A model generated the notes under the pieces. The model worked only from the letters and a program-made list of their open reading frames with translations, had not been told where the DNA came from and did not search any database. Positions 1-5,123 of a stretch of 5,425 nucleotides of DNA are shown here, piece after piece. The DNA is from an uncultured Bacteroides sp. (GTDB lineage: Bacteria; Bacteroidota; Bacteroidia; Bacteroidales; Bacteroidaceae), in the NCBI RefSeq assembly GCF_905207245.1, contig NZ_CAJLKP010000153.1, forward strand, positions 1 through 5,425, read 5' to 3'. A program made the position numbers and the translations under genes. Every line of letters begins with the position of its first letter. Position 1 is the stretch's first letter.

Positions 1-69
1 GATCGCCGGGAGCGGGGATAAGCTCCGCGTATCCGCACATGAATCGACGACTTTCCGATGTACGATGAC

Positions 70-816
70 TCAGTCCCGGATCCCAGCCAGTGCCAGAAAT
101 TTTTTATCTGTCTGAATGCTCTGCGTCAAAAACCTGCCGTCCCGGAACAGCGCATAGGTCGTGACCGGCGCGGGTACGTTCTGCGCGGATTCTTTGTCCG
201 TGATGTGGATGACCTTGAACGGGATATCGTGTTCTTTTGCCGCCTCCTGCACCCTTGGAACCCCGTAATAGGTGTAAGGGCACTGATCGGTGTAATACAG
301 GACGAAACCGGCTTCTGCAATTGCCGGATGCTTTGCGCATTCCCGGAACCTCGGCGGTTCCGCATTGGGCACAAGCGGCAAAACCATCAGATCGATCTCG
401 CAGTCGGATATGTCTGCAACTCGGAATCCCTTGTAGGTAAGGAACTTCGGATCAGCGAGGAATTCCCGTTTCCGGCCTTCGGCGCACAGAATGCATAGCC
501 CGTTTTTTCCCTGCGCCCTGGCATCGCGGATGCACTCCTCCAGCAGATCGTTGGAGTATCCGTGGCCCTTCATGGAGCCGGATACCCACAGACAGTTGAT
601 ATAGAGCCAGCCGTCAGCCATAATTGGCACCCATGCGTTTTCTGCCGGGATGTATTCGATAAAGTATTTGCCCCGTTCCTCACTGCGGTAAAAAACAAGC
701 CCCTCCTCAAAGCGCTGCCTGAGCCATTCCTTTTTCGCAATGCTCTGCTTGCCGGACATGGCGCAGCAGATATGTTCCCTGTCAATATTTTCCTTTGTAA
801 TCCGAATATAGTTCAT
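70..816 (-). CDS. yoaP: YoaP-like GNAT N-acetyltransferase with C-terminal thioredoxin-like domain
   Basis: A 248-residue protein that joins a GNAT acetyltransferase domain to the YoaP-like C-terminal domain. In the GNAT part, the segment around residues 73-92 (NCLWVSGSMKGHGYSNDLL) matches the acetyl-CoA-binding strand and pyrophosphate loop, with KGHGYS in place of the usual R/QxxGxG/A. Residues 168-248 look like the YoaP domain: a thioredoxin/glutaredoxin-type strand, then a CPYT motif (179-182), a helix, and a VPAPVTTYALFRDG segment resembling the cis-proline loop region. The length fits the family. The start at 816 is supported by an AAAGGAGG ribosome binding site (minus strand, plus coordinates about 824-831) seven bases upstream. 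The substrate of YoaP proteins is not established, so only a cytosolic acyl-CoA-dependent transfer can be proposed. There is no signal peptide or membrane segment. It is probably ordinary chromosome flanking the island rather than cargo. Confidence 0.88.
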   Translation of the reverse strand: MNYIRITKENIDREHICCAMSGKQSIAKKEWLRQRFEEGLVFYRSEERGKYFIEYIPAENAWVPIMADGWLYINCLWVSGSMKGHGYSNDLLEECIRDARAQGKNGLCILCAEGRKREFLADPKFLTYKGFRVADISDCEIDLMVLPLVPNAEPPRFRECAKHPAIAEAGFVLYYTDQCPYTYYGVPRVQEAAKEHDIPFKVIHITDKESAQNVPAPVTTYALFRDGRFLTQSIQTDKKFLALAGIRD

Positions 817-928
817 CTGTGATTCCTCCTTTGATCCGGGAAAAGCACGGCCGATGCTTATATCGGGATTTTGATGGCCTCATAGCCAGAACGGCGCGGC
901 TCTGCCCTGTATTCCAGAGAATTTTGAC

Positions 929-978
929 AAAAAAGACGCAGAGCAAATCCGATTCCTCATCAGATCCTGCTCCGCGTC
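929..978 (-). terminator. Rho-independent terminator, minus strand
   Basis: Arms 935-945 (GACGCAGAGCA) and 968-978 (TGCTCCGCGTC) pair over 11 positions; the single mismatch on the plus strand becomes a G-U wobble in minus-strand RNA. The minus-strand stem is followed by six T (plus A-tract 929-934). It would stop transcripts arriving from the tRNA-Pro side before they enter the acetyltransferase gene, so that gene probably has a promoter between about 830 and 925, which I could not place convincingly. Confidence 0.65.
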
Positions 979-1093
979 TAAGCGTCTGGCATGATGTTTT
1001 CTTCCGCTTTTTTCTTACCGCCTCAGATCGTAAAGCGGTTGCAGTTCATTCTACCCTCAAATACAACACGTTTTGGCGGTTTTTTTCGAAAAA
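979..1093. other. Non-coding spacer between terminator and tRNA fragment
   Basis: No convincing gene is visible. The right end (about 1071-1090, GGCGGTTTTTTTCG) resembles one arm of the tRNA-Pro terminator seen at 3812-3837, but its pairing partner is missing. This suggests a decayed tRNA terminator that once lay 3' of the tRNA copy at 1094. With 817-928 the whole gene-free stretch is about 280 bases. Confidence 0.4.
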
Positions 1094-1139
1094 TGGTCCG
1101 GGCGACAGGATTCGAACCTGCGGCATCTAGCTCCCAAAC
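1094..1139 (-). repeat. tRNA-Pro(UGG) 3' half, left attachment-site copy (att)
   Basis: Read on the minus strand this is the 3' half of a tRNA: anticodon loop TTTGGGA (anticodon TGG, proline), the 3' strand of the anticodon stem, a T-arm GCAGG-TTCGAAT-CCTGT, the acceptor 3' strand CGCCCGG, discriminator A and an encoded CCA. The 5' half is absent: sequence right of 1139 does not pair as a tRNA and runs into an integrase gene remnant. A tRNA 3' half abutting an integrase relic is the typical footprint of site-specific integration. It matches the copy at 3848-3893 at 41 of 46 positions in direct orientation, so I read it as one end of an integrated element. It cannot be a functional tRNA. Confidence 0.8.
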
Positions 1140-1160
1140 TTATCGGGAATACTTTTCCCG

Positions 1161-1565
1161 TTGCTGGAGCAGGAGCATGAACAGCACCCGGACAATCCAA
1201 TCCTGTTCCCGTCGCCCCGGACGGGCGGCTACTGGAGTCCGGACGCCGTGTCAAGGATCAACCGGAAGCTGCTGAAAAGCGCAGGCATCGAGGAGCATGT
1301 GCGCTTTCATGACCTCAGACACACCTTCGCGACCATGGCCATCTCCAGCGGCGTGGATGTGAAAACCCTGTCCAGTATGCTGGGCCACTTCAGCGCCGGG
1401 TTTACGCTGGACACCTATACGCACATCACCAACGATATGCAGCGAGGTGCGGCGGAGAAAATCGGCGACTTCATGGAATCGGCCACGGCAGCCAACACCC
1501 CGGAGCCTCCCAATCCGCCGGAGGAGAACCGGTGCAAGGTGATACCGTTCGAAAAGGTAGGATAA
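1161..1565 (+). pseudogene. Tyrosine recombinase (phage/ICE integrase), C-terminal catalytic fragment
   Basis: This is the C-terminal half of a Tn916/phage-type tyrosine integrase. Counting from the TTG codon at 1161, the catalytic motifs are HDLRH (residues 50-54, with His50 and Arg53 of the H-x-x-R pair), KTLSSMLGH (68-76, including the conserved GH) and DTYTHIT (84-90) with the tyrosine nucleophile at 86, followed by the usual family tail. Missing are the arm-binding domain, the core-binding domain and the first catalytic arginine: family members are about 350-400 residues and only about 135 remain. The frame is open leftward only to 1131, inside the tRNA-Pro fragment, where a TAG interrupts it. 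There is no ribosome binding site at 1161, so the start is nominal. An internal deletion probably joined the attachment site to the gene's second half. It should not be active alone. Confidence 0.85.
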
Positions 1566-1574
1566 AGGAAACGA

Positions 1575-1615
1575 AGCCCAAGGGACAAAACTATGTCCCT
1601 TGGGCTACTCTTTTT
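1575..1615 (+). terminator. Strong Rho-independent terminator after the integrase remnant
   Basis: A perfect 13-bp stem, AGCCCAAGGGACA (1575-1587) and TGTCCCTTGGGCT (1594-1606), with a six-base loop is followed by a T-rich run (1609-1615). It sits 10 bases after the integrase stop codon. Since the ATPase gene ends convergently at 1702, it may also help stop minus-strand transcripts, although the minus-strand tail is less T-rich. The rest of 1616-1701 shows no gene; it contains two copies of TTTTGTGCG (about 1640 and 1674). Confidence 0.85.
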
Positions 1616-1701
1616 CAGTTGAAAGGAAAACTCCTTCATTTTTGTGCGGACAATGCAAAAACTCGCTCGGATTTTGTGCGAAAGTAAGATTCGGAGTGTT
1701 G

Positions 1702-3507
1702 TTATACTATAATGCCAGGGAAATACTTGCTTCGCAGACCTGTCAACACATCTTTGTGCTCGCTTAAATAAGTAAAAACGGCTTCTTTATACGGCATTTT
1801 ATTTTCGAGTTTCAATTGTGGGAGGAACATTGTGAAAATACCTTTGTTATCGTAATATCGAAGCAAAGTGTTGTAGTCATCTGCATCAATTACTTGCTGG
1901 ATTTCAGCCTCATAACTGGCATGTAAAGCATCTAAGTCAACACTACTGCTAAAAGATGTGTATTCCACTTTTAATTCCGGAAAATCTTTTAGCCTCTTAA
2001 TTTTCCCGGTGAAGAATGTTTCTCTCAAACGAAATGCAATCTTTCTGATAATCCACTGCTCTTTTTTTGAGATGAAATCGTTTTTTAGCGCAGACTTGAG
2101 ATTTGCGAATGCATTCTCTTTGTCACGACTGAACGTTGCAATCACACCGGTTATGATTTCCTCTGAGAAAAGAAAATTCTCGATTTCAAAGAATGGCAAA
2201 TGAAAGATACCATCGGTTTCCTGCCCTTCTAAATAGCTTTGATCCTTGTAATCGCAATCAATTATTCCAAATGCTATTTGTGGGAGGCCGGCAATTGAAT
2301 ATGCTTTTACTTTGGCAATAACGGCATCGCATCCGGCGGCAGGAATAACTTTGAACTCGGGGAACATCATTTTGAATACAATATCGTCATACTTGTATTC
2401 ATCTTGCGATTCACAGAACAGGACAGGTTCTCTGTTGCCCACAAGGGCTACCATGAGGTGCTGAGGAAGATTATCGTTCTCGGGCAGTGGTTTATAGACC
2501 CATTCGGTGCCATCATACTTTTCAATCCAGAATAATTTGCTATTTATTCGCGACGCAACAAAGTTGCTATCATGAGTTAGGTAGACAAATATACTTCCTT
2601 CACGGTGTTTCTCAATGATATCCCATAGTTTGGAGACAATTGACGGATTGAGATTGTTCTCGGGTTCGTCAACAAAATAATATGACTTTTTCTCTTTAAG
2701 AAAGATGCAGGCAAGAAAGTAGAAAATACTTTTTTCGCCGCTACTAAGATATTTAATAGGATATTCCGTTCCGCCTAATGTTTGAACCTTTAGAGCTCCT
2801 TCCGAGAATAGAATACGATCTTTTATCAGCTCATTCCATATGCCCAGTATTTTTTCAGTAAGGCTATCTTCCAGCCGCAGCTTTCCCTTTGCATAAAGAT
2901 CCATTTCTGTTGCTCGCTTCTTCTCAAATAGGGTAATGGTTTGGTTTATTTGCTGAACGATATAGTGCGTCTGTGATTGATTATCAATATCGCTTGCGTA
3001 CTTGTCTGCATTTTGGTAGCTCTTAGAAAATGTAGCAAAATCACGTTCTGGATTATAGCTGTCATTAATCACCAAAAGCCGATCTGCTGGATAATACCCA
3101 ATCTGATCTTCGCCGGTTGCATTAATCAGATTTCGCAAAAGGGTAGTTTTCCCGCAACCATTTGGTCCGACAAATACAACTGTCTTTTTTTCCTCACTTA
3201 AGAACTTCAAATAGCGGAGGCCGAATAATTTGTCATGATAATCCGACAAGAGGGCCAAAATATTTTCTGAGTCGATTGGCTTTGTGGTGCGTAGTGTTCC
3301 GCCTTTAGCCTCAGGGATTAACTGAGCAGTTTTCAAACTGTTGAAGGTGCTTTCCATCATAGAAATATAGTTTTCAGTATATCGACTGTAATCATCGTTG
3401 TATGCCTTGTAGATTGCTTGAATTGTAGCAATAACCTGGGCTACATTTGGGGGAATGCTACCTTCATAAGCATTAATCAGTAAATCTAACTGGTTGTTTT
3501 GATACAT
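1702..3507 (-). CDS. ABC/AAA-type ATPase fused to DUF4435 (TOPRIM-like) domain; PARIS-like anti-phage protein
   Basis: A 601-residue single chain. The N-terminal ATPase (about 80-345) has a Walker A GPNGCGKT (114-121), an ABC-type signature LSSGEKS (254-260), a Walker B YYFVDEPE (276-283) with Asp280/Glu281, and a switch histidine in LTHD (His312). The C-terminal part (about 358-590) matches DUF4435: an acidic strand PVLFCES (Glu366), PAAGCDAV (389-396), IIDCDY (Asp417, Asp419) and FFEIENFL (439-446). These fit a TOPRIM-like metal site. In PARIS defence, AriA is such an ATPase and AriB a DUF4435 nuclease reported to cleave host tRNA after a phage trigger; fused forms are known. By inference this is a one-gene version. 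An OLD-like nuclease is the main alternative. There is no membrane segment. The start at 3507 has AAGGAGA seven bases upstream. It is AT-rich compared with the flanking genes, which fits acquisition by transfer. It is transcribed alone through an attenuator-like leader. Confidence 0.82.
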   Translation of the reverse strand: MYQNNQLDLLINAYEGSIPPNVAQVIATIQAIYKAYNDDYSRYTENYISMMESTFNSLKTAQLIPEAKGGTLRTTKPIDSENILALLSDYHDKLFGLRYLKFLSEEKKTVVFVGPNGCGKTTLLRNLINATGEDQIGYYPADRLLVINDSYNPERDFATFSKSYQNADKYASDIDNQSQTHYIVQQINQTITLFEKKRATEMDLYAKGKLRLEDSLTEKILGIWNELIKDRILFSEGALKVQTLGGTEYPIKYLSSGEKSIFYFLACIFLKEKKSYYFVDEPENNLNPSIVSKLWDIIEKHREGSIFVYLTHDSNFVASRINSKLFWIEKYDGTEWVYKPLPENDNLPQHLMVALVGNREPVLFCESQDEYKYDDIVFKMMFPEFKVIPAAGCDAVIAKVKAYSIAGLPQIAFGIIDCDYKDQSYLEGQETDGIFHLPFFEIENFLFSEEIITGVIATFSRDKENAFANLKSALKNDFISKKEQWIIRKIAFRLRETFFTGKIKRLKDFPELKVEYTSFSSSVDLDALHASYEAEIQQVIDADDYNTLLRYYDNKGIFTMFLPQLKLENKMPYKEAVFTYLSEHKDVLTGLRSKYFPGIIV

Positions 3508-3545
3508 ATTTCTTTCTCCTTATCATAAAGGGATCACAATGATAT

Positions 3546-3579
3546 AAAAAAGACCGCATGGGAACACACCCATACGGTC
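3546..3579 (-). terminator. Terminator hairpin inside the ATPase gene leader (attenuator candidate)
   Basis: In minus-strand RNA, 3579-3569 (GACCGTATGGG) pairs with 3562-3552 (CCCATGCGGTC) over 11 bp with one G-U pair and a six-base loop, immediately followed by six U (plus 3551-3546). It lies downstream of the promoter at 3612-3640 and about 40 bases before the ATPase start codon. No gene lies between that promoter and the hairpin, so its natural role is premature termination of the ATPase transcript. Confidence 0.75.
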
Positions 3580-3608
3580 GCCTTGGTGGCACAAAGGCCT
3601 ACCGTGGA
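3574..3608 (-). promoter_or_regulatory. Alternative (antiterminator-like) hairpin in the leader
   Basis: The first bases of the predicted transcript can fold as ACGGT (3605-3601) with ACCGT (3578-3574), enclosing GCCTT (3598-3594) with AAGGC (3584-3580) around a nine-base loop. If transcription starts at 3608, CCA can also pair with TGG across one bulged A. The 3' strand of this fold is the 5' arm of the terminator at 3552-3579, so the two structures exclude each other, as in attenuators and riboswitch platforms. What would tip the balance (protein, RNA, ligand or polymerase state) is unknown. Confidence 0.5.
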
Positions 3609-3611
3609 GAT

Positions 3612-3640
3612 ATTATAGTGCATAGCGACGAATATTTCAA
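3612..3640 (-). promoter_or_regulatory. Sigma-A-type promoter of the ATPase gene
   Basis: On the minus strand, TTGAAA (plus 3640-3635) and TATAAT (plus 3617-3612) are separated by exactly 17 bases, close to the housekeeping consensus. The predicted start is around 3605-3608, giving an untranslated leader of about 100 bases that contains the competing hairpins. No other promoter of this quality is seen upstream of the ATPase gene. Confidence 0.75.
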
Positions 3641-3669
3641 GATGTTGTCACAACTACGTGTAAAAAATG

Positions 3670-3716
3670 GCGAAAATGCACCCGTTAGGGATGGGTTAGG
3701 GATTTTGCATTTTTGC
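3670..3716. repeat. Inverted repeat enclosing a tandem 11-bp repeat upstream of the ATPase promoter
   Basis: GCGAAAATGC (3670-3679) and GCATTTTTGC (3707-3716) are inverted, with one G-T pair. Between them the unit GTTAGGGATGG/GTTAGGGATTT occurs twice with 11-bp spacing (3684-3694, 3695-3705), about one helical turn. Paired motifs on the same DNA face suggest an operator 45-80 bases upstream of the -35 box; an RNA hairpin is the alternative. The surrounding 3641-3811 shows no credible gene. Confidence 0.4.
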
Positions 3717-3811
3717 AGTCCGACTATGCTCCGGTTTTCACCGCAATTTTGTCCCTCTGGCCACAGTTGTCATGTGGTTAGGCACGACTCAAAATAGAAC
3801 TAATAACGCAG

Positions 3812-3837
3812 AAAAACCGCCTTTTTAGGCGGTTTTT
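3812..3837 (-). terminator. tRNA-Pro terminator (bidirectional stem)
   Basis: A perfect 10-bp stem AAAAACCGCC (3812-3821) / GGCGGTTTTT (3828-3837) with a T-rich loop lies 10 bases beyond the CCA end of the tRNA fragment at 3848. On the minus strand it is where a tRNA-Pro transcript would end, so it was probably carried together with the tRNA 3' end. It also insulates the ATPase promoter from transcripts entering from the right. Confidence 0.75.
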
Positions 3838-3847
3838 CCAGGAAAGG

Positions 3848-3893
3848 TGGTCCGAGTGACAGGATTCGAACCTGCGGCATCCTGCTCCCAAAG
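3848..3893 (-). repeat. tRNA-Pro(UGG) 3' half, second attachment-site copy (att)
   Basis: On the minus strand it reads anticodon loop TTTGGGA (TGG, proline), anticodon-stem 3' strand GCAGG, T-arm GCAGG-TTCGAAT-CCTGT, acceptor 3' strand CACTCGG, A and CCA. The 5' half is missing: after base 31 of the tRNA, the sequence right of 3893 no longer pairs. Its acceptor strand would need CCGAGTG as partner, whereas the copy at 1094 would need CCGGGCG, so the two copies stem from different tRNA-Pro alleles or diverged greatly. It marks the junction between the left element and a second one that continues rightward. Confidence 0.8.
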
Positions 3894-3955
3894 AAGTACA
3901 AAACACTTTTTCTACTCATTTGTAGCAGTTTTTGGTGCTTTTAAATTTGTTTTAC

Positions 3956-4015
3956 TTACTCTTTGACGCTCTTATCTCCGTTGTTTCCGGGTGTTCCAGA
4001 GCCGTCTGTGGTAAT
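3956..4015 (-). pseudogene. Possible relic of a protein C-terminus next to the att site
   Basis: Between TAG (4013-4015) and TAA (3956-3958) one minus-strand frame reads ITTDGSGTPGNNGDKSVKE. The hydrophilic, Gly/Pro/Asn-rich composition and a stop codon about 60 bases from an attachment core resemble the tail of an integrase in an element end, but no catalytic motif is present. No complete gene lies in 3894-4188: the rest holds an A/T-rich arm (3894-3955), a terminator and a repeat. This is a guess from position and composition only. Confidence 0.2.
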
Positions 4016-4027
4016 CTATGTGGTCAA

Positions 4028-4084
4028 AAACGCTTCCCGCCCGGTTTTCGGTGAAGATTCACCGGTGCCGGACGGGAAGCGTTT
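4028..4084 (-). terminator. Long composite terminator hairpin
   Basis: The outer stem is a perfect 12 bp, AAACGCTTCCCG (4028-4039) / CGGGAAGCGTTT (4073-4084). It continues through a short CCGG/CCGG stem and an inner CGGTGA/TCACCG stem with a four-base loop. Minus-strand RNA ends in GCGUUUUUGA, a fair terminator tail; the plus-strand tail is weaker. It closes the minus-strand unit of the nuclease-like gene ending at 4189, and would also stop any transcript from the promoter-like site at 4103-4131. Confidence 0.75.
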
Positions 4085-4102
4085 CTCATTGCTGTTGGCT
4101 GC

Positions 4103-4187
4103 ATTGTAACTCTGAGGAGGGTGTTATGCAAGTGGTTTCTGCGAGAGGTGAGACAGAAGTTGAGTTGCTATAGATAAGAAAAGTGAA
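4103..4187. repeat. Dispersed intergenic repeat, copy A
   Basis: It shares with copy B (5095-5181), in the same order, ATTGTAACTCT, a run of G/T-rich bases, GCAAGTGGTTTCTGC, and an end box GCTATAGAYAAGAA-like. It begins two bases beyond the stop codon of the 165-codon gene. On the minus strand its conserved blocks form TTGCAT (4131-4126), 17 bases, TACAAT (4108-4103), promoter-like, directed at the hairpin 4028-4084. Confidence 0.65.
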
Positions 4188-4188
4188 G

Positions 4189-4686
4189 CTAATTTTCGGA
4201 GTGATTATAGAAAGCACTTTCAACTACTAACTTATATTCATCATGGATCTTATCTGCAGTAGCTGTAATCATAAATCCAGCTTTGTACCCAAAGCCACAA
4301 AAGTTATCTGTCAGGATTCTTAAGCGCTCCTTGTCTGATGAAAGATCGCAGCGCTTGTAGGCTTTCTTCATTTCAATACAAAAAAGATTATCAAACCCTC
4401 TCTGCTCGTCATAGCCCCGCTTATGTACAATTAAATCTACAACAATATTATGACCGTTTAACACTTTAGCGGCGTGCTCATTCCCGCGGCTTCCACGGTT
4501 ATATTCTACATCTACTACATACTCGCAAAATTCAGATTCTGCAATAGCACGTTCGAGATATGAAGCAAACTTAGCGCAAATACACCGTTCGCTTAAATCT
4601 CTGGATATCAAATACTGCTCATTTTGATTAAAACTTTGAAGGGCGGAGTTTAAGCATGCTGTGACGCTGTTTTGTGTTTCTGTCAT
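4189..4686 (-). CDS. PD-(D/E)XK nuclease-like protein of defence islands
   Basis: A 165-residue soluble protein. The N-terminal segment SERCICAKFASYLERAI (32-48), then VDVEYNRG (58-65), precedes VVDLIVHKRG (82-91) and NLFCIEMKK (100-108). The order Asp84 - about 20 residues - Glu105-x-Lys107 fits the D...ExK catalytic core of the PD-(D/E)XK restriction-endonuclease fold, and the (P)DxIVHxRG...NLxxIExKK pattern is one I associate with small hypothetical proteins near restriction and phage-defence genes. The usual proline before the Asp is valine here. The later RLRILTDNF...YKAGFMIT fits the end of the fold. The start at 4686 has GGAGG nine bases upstream. It lies 123 bases after the 73-codon gene on the same strand, ends just before repeat A, and is probably co-transcribed with that gene. 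The target (DNA or RNA) and any partner are unknown. Confidence 0.7.
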   Translation of the reverse strand: MTETQNSVTACLNSALQSFNQNEQYLISRDLSERCICAKFASYLERAIAESEFCEYVVDVEYNRGSRGNEHAAKVLNGHNIVVDLIVHKRGYDEQRGFDNLFCIEMKKAYKRCDLSSDKERLRILTDNFCGFGYKAGFMITATADKIHDEYKLVVESAFYNHSEN

Positions 4687-4787
4687 TGCTAATTACCTCC
4701 ATCATAGGTGTTGTAAGATTTTGCCATGTTAAGTGACTGATGATTAGGCGAGATATTCCTGTGGAGTTATATGGGGCAAAATTTGCA

Positions 4788-4808
4788 CCGCTATAGACAA
4801 AGAATAGC
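4788..4808. repeat. Dispersed intergenic repeat, copy C (outer box only)
   Basis: The box GCTATAGACAAAGAA-like (CCGCTATAGACAAAGAATAGC) recurs here two bases from the stop codon of the 73-codon gene, as in copy A beside its gene. The internal promoter-like blocks of copies A and B are not seen in 4687-4787, so this copy is truncated or only the box was ever present. The 123-base gap otherwise contains the ribosome binding site of the 165-codon gene. Confidence 0.5.
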
Positions 4809-4809
4809 A

Positions 4810-5031
4810 TCACGCCTTCGCCTTTTGAAGATAGAACTCACTCTCCGCAACCCGCGTCACAAAATCATACTCCAGCCGTGTTGCCTTTGAAGGCGAAATA
4901 TTGTAGCGATTAAACACCGAGCGAAAATATGCAAAGAACTCTCTGTCATCCTCTGTCATCAAGGCAACCCAGCCGTTCTCGGCACCATGAGATTCAATTT
5001 CCTCTAACGCTGCCATACGCTCTTTATCCAT
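4810..5031 (-). CDS. Small hypothetical protein (73 residues)
   Basis: I do not recognise this protein. It is acidic at the N-terminus, rich in Phe/Tyr and helix-formers, with no signal peptide, membrane span, cysteine or catalytic motif. The middle segment DDREFFAYFRSVFNRYN (28-44) looks like an amphipathic helix. A real gene is supported by an AAAGGAG site about nine bases upstream of the ATG, a compact frame, and position behind a promoter-like element (5095-5123) and ahead of the nuclease-like gene on the same strand. Small acidic proteins beside a nuclease can be antitoxins, inhibitors or partners, but nothing in the sequence shows which applies. Confidence 0.6.
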   Translation of the reverse strand: MDKERMAALEEIESHGAENGWVALMTEDDREFFAYFRSVFNRYNISPSKATRLEYDFVTRVAESEFYLQKAKA

Positions 5032-5094
5032 GTCAGTTGCTCCTTTCGGTGAACTTTCGCCTACCCTCAGCGGGAATCGTTTTGGATTACCTGA

Positions 5095-5123
5095 ATTGTA
5101 ACTCTAATGGTAGGGGTGTGCAA
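5095..5123 (-). promoter_or_regulatory. Promoter of the 73/165-codon gene pair, embedded in repeat B
   Basis: On the minus strand TTGCAC (5123-5118) and TACAAT (5100-5095) are separated by 17 bases. The predicted start near 5088 leaves about 57 untranslated bases before the ATG at 5031, including a good ribosome binding site. The same arrangement recurs in repeat A. Confidence 0.6.

Larger units (their letters stand above)
1094..3893. mobile_element. Degenerate integrated element bounded by tRNA-Pro fragments, carrying a defence-type gene
   Basis: The unit lies between two direct copies of a tRNA-Pro 3' half and contains a truncated tyrosine integrase next to the left copy plus a single cargo gene. 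Direct repeats of a tRNA 3' end with an integrase at one end are the hallmark of integrative elements, phages and satellites that use tRNA genes as attachment sites. No excisionase, replication, packaging or transfer gene is present, and the integrase lacks its N-terminal half, so the unit is probably immobile or dependent on an integrase supplied in trans. The five mismatches between the end copies mean either old divergence or two successive integrations rather than one fresh insertion. Confidence 0.6.

Noticed and set aside
1..40. Minus-strand frame from an ATG at 40 to the window edge (MCGYAELIPAPGD)
   Set aside because: Only 13 codons visible and just a weak GGAAAG upstream. It could be the start of the gene after the acetyltransferase, but cannot be supported.
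58..498. Plus-strand open frame of 146 codons
   Set aside because: Antisense to the YoaP-like gene, no ribosome binding site, no recognisable motif; a GC-rich shadow frame.
819..1130. Plus-strand open frame ending in GDRIRTCGI
   Set aside because: It runs through the minus-strand terminator and into the tRNA fragment; the C-terminal residues are the usual spurious translation of a tRNA antisense strand.
3546..3608. T-box or known riboswitch in the ATPase leader
   Set aside because: No AGGGUGGNACCGCG-type T-box core and no recognised aptamer; the leader before the terminator is only about 30 bases, too short for common riboswitches.
3661..3720. CRISPR-like or retron-like repeats
   Set aside because: Only two 11-bp units without spacers and no reverse transcriptase or Cas gene in the window.
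3558..3797. Plus-strand open frame of 79 codons starting MGTHPYGR
   Set aside because: It spans the attenuator, promoter and inverted repeat on the opposite strand, has no ribosome binding site and no protein-like pattern; regulatory DNA explains it better.
4628..4813. Minus-strand open frame of 61 codons containing LFFVYSG
   Set aside because: The LFFVYS part is translation of the repeat box; the rest overlaps the well-supported 165-codon gene in another frame.
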